Positions 16,215 through 23,584 of a DNA stretch of 64,000 nt are shown here, in pieces. Below the pieces are notes generated by a model. It was not told the origin of the DNA. It saw nothing but the letters and a program-made list of their open reading frames with translations, and searched no databases. The stretch comes from an uncultured Prevotellaceae bacterium (lineage in GTDB: Bacteria; Bacteroidota; Bacteroidia; Bacteroidales; Bacteroidaceae), in NCBI GenBank assembly GCA_902782305.1, contig CACZMV010000018.1, forward strand, positions 1-64,000, in the 5' to 3' direction. The translations under genes and the position numbers were made by a program. The first letter of the stretch is position 1. The number at the start of each line of letters is the position of its first letter.

Positions 16215-17348
16215 TTATAGTTTCTGGGAGAATTCAATAATGAATTGAGCTATTTGTTTTACTTCTTCGTCTTTTAGTTCATAATAAAGGGGTAGTCTGA
16301 CTAAACAGTCCGCATAATGGTCACAATTAGGAAGTGGTTTCCCCACATATTTTGATTGATAGTATTGACTGGAGTGTAGAGGCAAGTAATGGAAAGTCAG
16401 CTGAACGCCTTTTTCCTTCATCCATTCCATCAAACGGGTTCGATAATCTAAGGAAGAGCATAATAAATAGAAAATATGGCCGTTGTTCGTTGCATAATCA
16501 GGAATAATGGGTAACTTCATATTGCTACTATCCATATTGTTGCTTAGTAGTTCGTAATACATTTCCCATATATGCTTCCTTCTATCTTGGATATTGTCCA
16601 TCTGCTCCAACTGAGCCCACAAAAAGGCTGCATTAATTTCTGATGGGAGGAATGAAGAACCTAAATCACACCAGCCGTATTTATTGACAGCTCCGCGATA
16701 GAATTCTGCACGATTGGTTCCTTTCTCCCATAAAATCTCTGAGCGCCTTATGAAACGTTCGTCGTTGATGGCCAACATTCCACCTTCACCACAATTGATG
16801 TTTTTGGTTTCATGAAAGGAAAAAGCAGCTAAATGCCCAATGCTGCCCAATGGCTTCCCTTTATAATAGGAATCAATAGCCTGAGCTGCATCTTCAACAA
16901 CGATTAAGTGGTGTTTTTCTGCTAATTCCATAATGGCATCCATATCGCAAGAAATACCAGCGTAATGGACAACAACGATTACTTTCGTCCTTGAGGTTAT
17001 CAGTGGTTTGATATTCTCTGCGGTAATATTGGGAGAATCTTTCCCGCTATCCGCGAACTTGATGTTTGCCCTTTCACGCATGAAAGCAAGGGCTGTTGAT
17101 ACAAAAGTATAGGACGGAACGATTACTTCATCATTTTCTTGAAGATCACAAAGCATGGCACACATTTCCAATGCGTCAGTCGCAGAGGTTGTCAAGAGAC
17201 ACTTCTTGAATCCGTATTTCTCTTCAAAAAAAGAATGGCATTTCTTAGTGAAGGTCCCATTCCCTGACATGGTCATTGAATGGCAAACCTCATTGATATA
17301 TTCAAGTTCTCGACCAGAACAATATGGCTTATTGAATGGAATCATCAT
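16215..17348 (-). CDS. WecE/RffA-like sugar 4-aminotransferase
   Basis: 377 residues, DegT/DnrJ/EryC1 family. Starts MMIPFNKPYCSGRELEYI, then LLTTSATDALEMCAML, IVPSYTFVSTALAFM, VVVEDAAQAIDSYYKG and the PLP-lysine segment SFHETKNINCGEGG (Lys about 180). The match to dTDP-4-amino-4,6-dideoxygalactose transaminase (RffA/WecE) is close along the whole length. It would turn a nucleotide 4-keto-6-deoxyhexose into the 4-amino sugar. ATGA overlap with the GT87 gene upstream. The donor sugar for the reaction (dTDP or other) must come from enzymes outside this window. Confidence 0.92.
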   Translation of the reverse strand: MMIPFNKPYCSGRELEYINEVCHSMTMSGNGTFTKKCHSFFEEKYGFKKCLLTTSATDALEMCAMLCDLQENDEVIVPSYTFVSTALAFMRERANIKFADSGKDSPNITAENIKPLITSRTKVIVVVHYAGISCDMDAIMELAEKHHLIVVEDAAQAIDSYYKGKPLGSIGHLAAFSFHETKNINCGEGGMLAINDERFIRRSEILWEKGTNRAEFYRGAVNKYGWCDLGSSFLPSEINAAFLWAQLEQMDNIQDRRKHIWEMYYELLSNNMDSSNMKLPIIPDYATNNGHIFYLLCSSLDYRTRLMEWMKEKGVQLTFHYLPLHSSQYYQSKYVGKPLPNCDHYADCLVRLPLYYELKDEEVKQIAQFIIEFSQKL

Positions 17349-18532
17349 TTATCAGTATTTCCTATGTTTTTTGTGGAATAGTCTTTTATGTTCATCTCCC
17401 ACATTAAATAGAACCAGATTATTGCAGAAGGCAAGGCTTTTAGAGCATATGGTCTAATCCAATCTACGTATATCCATCTTGGGAAAAGTACGTCGGATGT
17501 GCATAGAGAGGTAAATATAAAAGCATAGACAAGTAAATATAAGTCCCAACGGCTTCGTTTCCAGGGAGCAGTTACATACCAAACGACAAATCCTGTCATC
17601 GCAGAGATGTAACCATAGCTTTCAGTTTCGGTTGAGAATAGGCATATGAACAAGGTCACTGAGGTCAGCATGGCATAGCGGAACCCTGGATTCTTAAATT
17701 GGTCTATCCTACGGAAAGGAGTGAGGAAGATAAGGCATCCTGGGATGATAAACCACAGGTCGGAATAGGTCGAACAGTGTGAAATCTTGCGGATCATTCC
17801 TAATAACGAAGTGTTATTGGATGAGTCAAACATATTAGTGTTGTTTTTCAAGACGAGAGAGTCGTACCATCCGAAGTATTGTTGGATAATATAGTCAGCA
17901 CTGGATATGAACATGGGTGCGATAAAGAATACGATACTCCACAAGACACATGACCATATAAATTTTTTCTTGTCTTTAATGAAGAAAAAGAATGCAAATC
18001 CCATTACTCCATAAAGTTTGATGAATATGGTTAGTACGATAAAGAAAGCAGCCCATACAGGTTTTTGTTTCTCCACGCAAGCAAAGATGAGCAAAAATGT
18101 GGCTGCAATTGCTAAATCGTATTGTTCTACAAACAACGGGGTCATTACTTCGTGGGCACAGAACCAGAACATGAACACTTTCTGCCAGCGTAGCATGGGC
18201 ATATATAGCACAGAGACGAAGAATGTCGCTACTAAAAATATCTCCCAGAATAATAATCCCCAAGAATCTTGTAACAAGGCAAAGGGAGCTATCACGTAGG
18301 CAAAGATTGGTCCATAGTGATTACAGTCTCCTTCAAGATAAGGATAAAAGTCGAATAATGAGAGTTGGTCAATGCAATTGTAATATACCGATTTATAAAT
18401 CTGGTACGTGTTACAATGTTTTCCCCATTTCTGAATAGAAATAATAATGGGCATCAGCATATAAATAAATGTGATGGTGCGCCAATCACTCCAGAAAGGC
18501 TTGCGGAAGAAAGACTTGATACTTACTATCAT
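17345..18532 (-). CDS. GT87-type membrane glycosyltransferase (copy 2)
   Basis: 395 residues, polytopic, paralog of 13677-14846. It shares LEGDCNHYGPIFAYVIAPFA, FWFCAHEVMTPLF, FIKLYGVMGFAFFFF and IRPYALKALPSAIIW. As a GT87 enzyme it should transfer a sugar from a polyprenyl-phosphate donor at the periplasmic face. It overlaps the ArnC/GtrB-like gene upstream and the aminotransferase downstream by 4 bases each, which ties it to the amino-sugar pathway. Function as the ArnT-like final transferase is inference; true ArnT is GT83. Confidence 0.8.
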   Translation of the reverse strand: MIVSIKSFFRKPFWSDWRTITFIYMLMPIIISIQKWGKHCNTYQIYKSVYYNCIDQLSLFDFYPYLEGDCNHYGPIFAYVIAPFALLQDSWGLLFWEIFLVATFFVSVLYMPMLRWQKVFMFWFCAHEVMTPLFVEQYDLAIAATFLLIFACVEKQKPVWAAFFIVLTIFIKLYGVMGFAFFFFIKDKKKFIWSCVLWSIVFFIAPMFISSADYIIQQYFGWYDSLVLKNNTNMFDSSNNTSLLGMIRKISHCSTYSDLWFIIPGCLIFLTPFRRIDQFKNPGFRYAMLTSVTLFICLFSTETESYGYISAMTGFVVWYVTAPWKRSRWDLYLLVYAFIFTSLCTSDVLFPRWIYVDWIRPYALKALPSAIIWFYLMWEMNIKDYSTKNIGNTDK

Positions 18533-19470
18533 GATAATATTTCTGCGACGTGATAAAGTGGACGACGTTTAACCTCGGCGTAGATGTTTCCAATGTATAC
18601 GCCCATAATCCCTAAGGAGATGAGGAAGAATCCTCCTACTATCCAAATGCTGAGGATGAGTGACGACCAACCGGGTACGGCAGTGCCTATAATCAAAGCG
18701 CGGATTACGTAGACGCCGATGCATAAAGCGATAATTAGGAAGAAGATGCCCAAATACAGAATGGCATACATCGGTTTGACGCTGAAAGCTGTAATACCAT
18801 TCAGAGCCAGTTTCAGCATCTTGCTAACGGTATATTTCGAAGAACCAGCATAGCGCTCGCTGATGACGTCGTCAACTGTCGTTGTCTGTAGACCAATCTG
18901 GGGAATTAATCCACGAAGATATAGGTTGTGCTCTTTATACGTAGCCAGCATATCGAGCGAACGCTTGCTCATCAGACGGAAGTCGGCATGGTTATAGACG
19001 CTCTCCACGCCCATTGAACTCTGAAGCTTGTAGAAAGCCTGTGCAGTCATGCGCTTCATCAGAGGGTCGGCTTGACGAGAAACCTTCACGCCATAAACGA
19101 TGTCGTTGCCTTCCTCAAAGTGCTTGACCATCTGTGGAATGCATTCAATGTCATCTTGCAAGTCAGCATCTATCGTGATGACAGCATCGGCCCATTCACG
19201 TGCAGTCATCATACCTGCCATAATAGCATTCTGGTGACCAACGTTGCGAGCCAGGTTGATACCTCGTACGAAACGATTCTCCTTGTGCAGTTCTTGGATA
19301 ATCTCCCAAGTACGGTCACGACTGCCATCATTGACAAACACCATCATGCTGTCCTTGGAAATCAGACCTTCGGTTATCATACGCTCGAAGAGGGTTGTCA
19401 AACGCTCTACGGAGTGGTGCAGAACTTCCTCTTCGTTATAACAAGGTGAAACAGTTGCTAACTTAATCAT
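18529..19470 (-). CDS. ArnC/GtrB-like polyprenyl-phosphate sugar transferase (copy 2)
   Basis: 313 residues. GT2 domain starting MIKLATVSPCYNEEEVL, with VFVNDGSRDRTW, ITIDADLQDDIECIPQM, and two C-terminal helices (IALCIGVYVIRALIIG; LSIWIVGGFFLISLGIMGVYIG). Same architecture as ArnC and as 15271-16203, but it is only moderately similar to that copy, so a recent duplication is unlikely. It overlaps the NodB deacetylase upstream and the GT87 gene downstream by 4 bases, so it is the probable source of the lipid-linked sugar on which the deacetylase works. Confidence 0.88.
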   Translation of the reverse strand: MIKLATVSPCYNEEEVLHHSVERLTTLFERMITEGLISKDSMMVFVNDGSRDRTWEIIQELHKENRFVRGINLARNVGHQNAIMAGMMTAREWADAVITIDADLQDDIECIPQMVKHFEEGNDIVYGVKVSRQADPLMKRMTAQAFYKLQSSMGVESVYNHADFRLMSKRSLDMLATYKEHNLYLRGLIPQIGLQTTTVDDVISERYAGSSKYTVSKMLKLALNGITAFSVKPMYAILYLGIFFLIIALCIGVYVIRALIIGTAVPGWSSLILSIWIVGGFFLISLGIMGVYIGNIYAEVKRRPLYHVAEILS

Positions 19471-20243
19471 GACTGACGATTGACAAATTCTGTGAAGGTG
19501 ATAAACTCGTGATTTCCTCCTTTCAGCATCTTGATGAGGTTGTCAAGGCGTTGCATCATCTGACGTCCACTATGGTTCTTGATGATGAAGGGCATCTTGA
19601 ACTCTGGGTGCTCCTTTAAATCAAAGAACTCCCAAGGGTGGAAATAGGTGACAAAGTAGCCGTCGTGATTTAACGTGCGACACACCATCCAGTGATAAAG
19701 GCTTTCAGGCAGGTTGTGCAATGCCAACCAAAACAAAGGGAATCTTATCCAAGGGGTTACGGAGGCAGGAATCTGCATCACTCCACCTTTCATAAACCAA
19801 GTGCGCGGATCTGTCAGATGCATATAACGACCTGGAATAAAGGCGGGATTCAACGAAGAGTTGTAACGATAGCCTGCCTTCTCTATTTCGCTATCGCTGA
19901 CAGGGAACATGCGAGGCTGGCGATAGCCATAGACCTGACGACCTGTGACACGTTCTACTATTTGTTTTGATACAGCAAAGTCGGTTTCCTTAGGTTGCCA
20001 ATGGTCTACGCCATGACACGCCACCTCATGGCCTTCGTCCATGATGCGTTGCATCACTTCAGGAGCGTTCTCTGCAAAGTTACCTGTGCAGAAGAACGTA
20101 GCCTTAACACCATTCTGTTTCAGTACGTCGAGAATGCGGTTGGTGCCTTCTATTGACACCTTCATGCCTTCTTCCAACGAGAAATCTACTCCATGTTCGC
20201 GAGGCACATCAAACTCCTCTGTATCAAAACTCAGTAGTATCAT
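19467..20243 (-). CDS. polysaccharide deacetylase (NodB domain), ArnD/NaxD-like
   Basis: 258 residues, no signal peptide, so probably cytoplasmic. NodB motifs are visible: metal-binding Asp in LLSFDTEEFDVPREHG (motif 1, about 3-15), EVACHGVDHWQP with the HxxxH pair (motif 2, about 77-81), and GYRQPRMFP (motif 3). First gene of a five-gene overlapped operon that continues with an ArnC-like transferase and a membrane glycosyltransferase. In Arn and Francisella NaxD systems a NodB enzyme removes formyl or acetyl from the lipid-linked amino sugar in the cytoplasm; that job is inferred here. No TAnnTTTG box is evident directly upstream. Confidence 0.88.
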   Translation of the reverse strand: MILLSFDTEEFDVPREHGVDFSLEEGMKVSIEGTNRILDVLKQNGVKATFFCTGNFAENAPEVMQRIMDEGHEVACHGVDHWQPKETDFAVSKQIVERVTGRQVYGYRQPRMFPVSDSEIEKAGYRYNSSLNPAFIPGRYMHLTDPRTWFMKGGVMQIPASVTPWIRFPLFWLALHNLPESLYHWMVCRTLNHDGYFVTYFHPWEFFDLKEHPEFKMPFIIKNHSGRQMMQRLDNLIKMLKGGNHEFITFTEFVNRQS

Positions 20244-20250
20244 AATTATG

Positions 20251-20268
20251 AATTATGCATTATGAATT
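20251..20268. repeat. short A/T-rich interspersed repeat
   Basis: The 18-mer AATTATGCATTATGAATT here occurs as an exact reverse complement at 42486-42503, and related words fill 23511-23545. At this site the repeat supplies the stop codon of the HIT gene. Confidence 0.7.
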
Positions 20269-20656
20269 ACAAAGCAGCCTGTATCTTTGCTGCAATCTCC
20301 TTGAACTCCTCCTCCGTAAGCTTCAGCTTCTCACGACGGAAATCGGCATCAGCCTCGCTCTGCATGGGAATGAGATGGATGTGGGCGTGAGCCACTTCAA
20401 GACCCAACACCACTTGAGCCACTTTCTTGCAAGGGAATGCCTTCTTGATGGCAATAGCCACACGCTTGGCAAACTGCTGATATCGAGCGAGCTCGTCATC
20501 GTCCATGTCGAAGAAATAATCAACCTCACGACGAGGGATTACCAATGTATGACCTTTCACCAGAGGGTTGATGTCAAGGAAAGCATAGAACTCCTCATTC
20601 TCTGCACATTTGTAGCTGGGAATCTCACCAGCAGCAATCTTTGCGAAAATATCCAT
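20267..20656 (-). CDS. HIT family nucleotide hydrolase/transferase
   Basis: 129 residues, starts MDIFAKIAAGEIPSYKC. The histidine triad is in VAHAHIHLIPMQ (residues about 90-98), and the first half holds FLDINPLVKGHTLVIPRREV as in HINT-type proteins. These hydrolyse AMP-linked phosphoramidates or similar nucleotides in the cytoplasm. It follows greA by 35 bases on the same strand; that gap contains an AAGTTCA-type repeat. The stop codon lies in a short interspersed repeat. Confidence 0.92.
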   Translation of the reverse strand: MDIFAKIAAGEIPSYKCAENEEFYAFLDINPLVKGHTLVIPRREVDYFFDMDDDELARYQQFAKRVAIAIKKAFPCKKVAQVVLGLEVAHAHIHLIPMQSEADADFRREKLKLTEEEFKEIAAKIQAAL

Positions 20657-20691
20657 AACTTTTGAACTTGAGTTTTGAACTTTATGACTTC

Positions 20692-21159
20692 TTATGCTAT
20701 CGAAATATTATCAATACGCAGTTTGATGGTGCCACGAGGAATAGTAATCTCTACTTCATCGCCCACCTTCTTCCCCAGCAGTCCCTGTGCAATAGGGGTC
20801 TTAATGGAAATCTTTCCTGCACGCAGGTCAGCCTCGTTCTCGCTGACAATGGTGTACGACATCTTACTCTTAGTGGTCAGATTGGTCATCTCTACCTTTG
20901 TCAGAATCTGCACGCAGTCAGTGCTCAGACGCGAGGTGTCTACAATCTTTGCCTCAGAAATAGTTGCCTTTAGACGATTAATCTTGTCTTCCAGATGAGC
21001 CTGTGCTTCCTTGGCAGCATCGTACTCACTGTTCTCACTCAAATCTCCTTTTTCACGTGCCTCGGCAATAGCGGCTGAGGCCTTGGGACGCTCCACTGCT
21101 TCCAAGCGGTGCAGCTCGGCTATGAGCTTGTCATAACCTTCTTGTGACATGTATGCCAT
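20692..21159 (-). CDS. greA: transcription elongation factor GreA
   Basis: 155 residues. Starts MAYMSQEGYDKLIAEL (an alternative start is the second ATG at 21150); N-terminal coiled coil with the acidic tip in GDLSENSEYDAAKEAQ, C-terminal FKBP-like domain ending PRGTIKLRIDNISI. It binds the secondary channel of RNA polymerase and promotes cleavage of backtracked transcripts. Promoter at 21276-21283 gives a leader of about 110 bases that contains an intrinsic terminator hairpin (21219-21243), suggesting premature termination as a control step. It is followed by the HIT gene in the same direction. Confidence 0.96.
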   Translation of the reverse strand: MAYMSQEGYDKLIAELHRLEAVERPKASAAIAEAREKGDLSENSEYDAAKEAQAHLEDKINRLKATISEAKIVDTSRLSTDCVQILTKVEMTNLTTKSKMSYTIVSENEADLRAGKISIKTPIAQGLLGKKVGDEVEITIPRGTIKLRIDNISIA

Positions 21160-21203
21160 AATCTTATTCTTTTTAGTTATTCTTTCAAAAATCTCGGCAG
21201 ACG

Positions 21204-21243
21204 TAAAAAAATAAAAGAATTCCGACCCTCTTTTCGTCGGAAT
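21204..21243 (-). terminator. intrinsic terminator/attenuator in the greA leader
   Basis: On the - strand 21243-21236 and 21226-21219 pair perfectly (ATTCCGAC with GTCGGAAT, nine-base loop) and are followed by a T-rich run (TCTTTTATTTTTTT). It lies between the greA promoter and the greA start, about 30-65 bases after the expected start of transcription. The + strand has no T-run after the stem. Confidence 0.7.
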
Positions 21244-21275
21244 CCCTGAATCTCTCTATGTCCTATTATCGCTTG

Positions 21276-21283
21276 CAAAGATA
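21276..21283 (-). promoter_or_regulatory. greA promoter
   Basis: TATCTTTG on the - strand with TTG 20 bases upstream, the full Bacteroidetes -33/-7 arrangement. Confidence 0.75.
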
Positions 21284-21409
21284 GGAATTATTTCTTAAAC
21301 AACCAAATTTTCAGCAAAAAACTTTAAAAATCGTTTGATTTATATCAAGAAAGTGTAATGCTTACATCTTTTTATGGCTTGATTTTCTTGCAGCTAACTC
21401 CAAAAGAGT

Positions 21410-21417
21410 TACCTTTG
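21410..21417 (+). promoter_or_regulatory. orphan + strand promoter
   Basis: TACCTTTG with TTG at 21388-21390, exactly 19 bases upstream. No coding sequence follows; the next features are a terminator and the end of a - strand gene. Confidence 0.7.
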
Positions 21418-21422
21418 CAACG

Positions 21423-21487
21423 TGTTTTTCATAGTATTAGATTTAAGGTTAACAAAAGGTTAGGGGTTCGGCGGAGCCCCATTTTTT
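21423..21487 (+). ncRNA. candidate small RNA of about 65 bases
   Basis: A complete promoter (21388-21417) is followed about 45 bases later by a good intrinsic terminator (21463-21487), with no open reading frame between. The predicted transcript contains TTAAGGTTAACAAAAGGTTA before the terminator stem. The terminator could alternatively just end antisense or convergent transcription at the PAP2 gene. No RNA family was recognised. Confidence 0.5.
21463..21487 (+). terminator. intrinsic terminator
   Basis: Stem GGGGTTC (21463-21469) with GAGCCCC (21474-21480), one G-T pair, four-base loop, followed by A and six Ts on the + strand. On the - strand it lies just after the PAP2 stop codon but lacks a strong T-run. 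Confidence 0.75.
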
Positions 21488-22439
21488 ATGTCCTTTTGTA
21501 GAGAAAGCACAAAATATAGTATAATGCGATACCTGTTATGAGGCCTGCTAATGCGTCAATGACATAGTGGGCATAGATGTAGACCGTTGCGAGACACATC
21601 AATATGTAGAATGGGAGTATGGTGAATATTAACCAGCGGCATCGTGTCCGCAAGGCTAGCATCATCAGAACTGTGGTTATTCCCACGTGACTACTCGGAA
21701 AAGCAGCAGTAGGTCGTTCGCCAGCATCGTGTGCCAAGTCTAGTATGTGATACCAGAAACCATCGCTCCATCCAGGGGCAGCCATGCGTTCAGAGTGCGT
21801 CATGAACCAATCGCCCAAGTTGGGGAAGATGCCTGCCGCTATGTTTTCTGTGCCTGCAGCAAGATAGTAGAACTGAGGACCCGTGACAGGAAGTAGTACA
21901 AAGATGAAGTAGTAGATGAAGAACGAAACAAGGATGACGAACGTTGCCATCTTGAATTCCTGATATCGCGCCACAAAGTAATAGAGTGATACCAATGCGA
22001 TGAGTGGGAAGTAGGACACGTAGCCCAGACACATTAGTTCAGAGAACCATGCGTAAGGCACGGCCTGAGAAAAGAGTAGGGATGGCTGACAACCAAAGAG
22101 TCCCTGTTCCATCGAGGCAAAGAAGTGGTCAAGATTAGGTAGCAGTCTGTTGAGTTCATAAGTATCAGGATACCACCAACCCAAGAAACTCATCTGTGCT
22201 ACGATGCGCAGCAATAGTGTCAGCCTGCAAGGCATCATGCGATAGACACCCCACATGAGCAGGGTTACCAGAATGTAGCAACCGCGTCCCAACAACATTT
22301 GCTCAGGATTCTGGAGCTTGTTCCACATGAAAGCCATCATCAGCAGGGTGAACACAACATAAGCTATTGTGAACCACTCTGCAGCCAAGAGCCCACGTTC
22401 AGGTTTCTTTTCTTTTAAAAATATATCTGCTAAAGCCAT
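21486..22439 (-). CDS. PAP2-superfamily membrane phosphatase/phosphotransferase
   Basis: 317 residues with about six to seven membrane segments. The PAP2 signature is in the C-terminal half: RPTAAFPSSHVGITTV (motif 2 with the catalytic His) and YAHYVIDALAGLITG (motif 3 with His and Asp). It resembles the Aur1-like (inositol phosphorylceramide synthase type) branch because of its long N-terminal membrane part, but a plain undecaprenyl- or lipid-phosphate phosphatase is possible. The ATG overlaps the end of the SDR upstream by 10 bases, so the two are co-transcribed. Lipid substrate not deducible. Confidence 0.8.
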   Translation of the reverse strand: MALADIFLKEKKPERGLLAAEWFTIAYVVFTLLMMAFMWNKLQNPEQMLLGRGCYILVTLLMWGVYRMMPCRLTLLLRIVAQMSFLGWWYPDTYELNRLLPNLDHFFASMEQGLFGCQPSLLFSQAVPYAWFSELMCLGYVSYFPLIALVSLYYFVARYQEFKMATFVILVSFFIYYFIFVLLPVTGPQFYYLAAGTENIAAGIFPNLGDWFMTHSERMAAPGWSDGFWYHILDLAHDAGERPTAAFPSSHVGITTVLMMLALRTRCRWLIFTILPFYILMCLATVYIYAHYVIDALAGLITGIALYYILCFLYKRT

Positions 22440-23491
22440 TTGTTTTTCTTATACCATGCAATACTTCTGCGCACACCTTCCTCCAATTTTACCTGTGGTT
22501 CGTAGCCCAGTTCCTGACGAGCAGGGTTGATGTCACAACGCCAGTTGCGCTGTTTCATGATATTGTATTTGTCGTTGTTTAGGGCCGTTACCTTGCCTGT
22601 TATGTGTCCCATGTACTCGCCACAGAAGGTAATGATGCGCAACAGCCAAAGAGGAGCAGTGATGCGAATCCACCAGGGATTCCCCAACTCTTTGCGAATC
22701 AGGTCGCTGAAGGTGCTTGATTGATATACCTCGCCATCGCTCAGGAAGTAGCAACGTCCTGTCTGTCCCTTTTCCATAGCCAAGAAGACAGCCTGAACCA
22801 CATCTGTCACATAAACGAAGGTAATGTCCTGCTGTTTGAAACCTACAGCAAAATCGGTGTGCGACTGAATGCTTTTGGCCATCATAAAGTAATCGCGCTC
22901 ACGGGGACCATAGACTCCCGTAGGTCTGAGGATGACATATGGAAGCACTTTCTCATTTCTTAGACCTAAAGGTGCTAAGCGACTTTGTCGATTACTCTTT
23001 TCTAATTCCTTATTTAAAGAAACGAGCCATTGTTCTGCCTCTAACTTGCTCTTTCCGTATGCTGTGTTGGGCATGGCCTTGTCTTGCTCTCTAATCTCCT
23101 TGTAGGGCTGTTCCTCACGGATAGCACCCATGATACTCAGCGAACTGATATAGACAAATCGCTTCAATGGCATTTGCAAATCAAGCAAAGCACGTACAAG
23201 GTTCTTCGTCCCTTCCGTGTTAATGCGGAAGAAGTCTTCCTTATGCAGACATTTGGTTACACCAGCAGCATGCACAACATAGTCGAACTGAATGTCCTTC
23301 AGTTGCTGTTTCAGTTGTTCCTCTGACGAGAGGTTCAGTTCAATGAAGTGGATCCGCTCGTCTTGCAAGAACTCCCTGGAACTGCTTTTCCGTACTGCAG
23401 CCCACGTCTCAAAGCCTCTGTTGAGCGCTTCTTCTACGATGAAGGATCCAATGAAACCGCTGGCTCCTGTAATTAGTATTCTTGGATTCAT
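22430..23491 (-). CDS. NAD-dependent epimerase/dehydratase with repeat-encoded insertion
   Basis: 353 residues, extended SDR. MNPRILITGASGFIGSF at the N-terminus, VVHAAGVTKCLHKEDF, catalytic YxxxK in TAYGKSKLEAEQWL, and VILRPTGVYGPRERDYF. Between these last two motifs lies an insert of about 20 residues (around KELEKSNRQSRLAPLGLRN) encoded by 22957-22998, which matches an interspersed repeat also found at 62217-62254 and partly at 58286-58304. The rest resembles sterol/flavonol-type dehydrogenases. The promoter box is 5 bases before the ATG (leaderless). Co-transcribed with the PAP2 gene; substrate unknown. Confidence 0.85.
   Translation of the reverse strand: MNPRILITGASGFIGSFIVEEALNRGFETWAAVRKSSSREFLQDERIHFIELNLSSEEQLKQQLKDIQFDYVVHAAGVTKCLHKEDFFRINTEGTKNLVRALLDLQMPLKRFVYISSLSIMGAIREEQPYKEIREQDKAMPNTAYGKSKLEAEQWLVSLNKELEKSNRQSRLAPLGLRNEKVLPYVILRPTGVYGPRERDYFMMAKSIQSHTDFAVGFKQQDITFVYVTDVVQAVFLAMEKGQTGRCYFLSDGEVYQSSTFSDLIRKELGNPWWIRITAPLWLLRIITFCGEYMGHITGKVTALNNDKYNIMKQRNWRCDINPARQELGYEPQVKLEEGVRRSIAWYKKNKWL
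22957..22996. repeat. interspersed hairpin-core repeat, copy inside the SDR gene
   Basis: Starts TTCTTAGACCTAAAGGT and ends AAGCGACTTTGTCGATTAC (19-mer at 22977-22995, also exact at 58286-58304). The same order occurs at 62217-62254 with a few substitutions. The core CGAC-TTT-GTCG can form a small hairpin. It is translated in frame in the host gene. Confidence 0.7.
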
Positions 23492-23496
23492 GGGTG

Positions 23497-23504
23497 CAAA
23501 GATA
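23497..23504 (-). promoter_or_regulatory. promoter next to the ATG at 23491
   Basis: TATCTTTG on the - strand, 5 bases before the ATG; a leaderless message is predicted. Confidence 0.65.
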
Positions 23505-23510
23505 TAAAAT

Positions 23511-23545
23511 AATTCATAATTTATGATTCATAATTCATAATTATT
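23511..23545. repeat. short A/T-rich interspersed repeat
   Basis: Overlapping copies of ATTCATAATT and relatives between the divergent SDR and rnr promoters. Same family as 20251-20268 and 42486-42503. Confidence 0.6.
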
Positions 23546-23548
23546 TAT

Positions 23549-23556
23549 TATCTTTG
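23549..23556 (+). promoter_or_regulatory. rnr promoter
   Basis: TATCTTTG, 28 bases before the ATG at 23585. Confidence 0.65.
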
Positions 23557-23584
23557 CGCTTAGAAAACTAATTTACGTAATACT

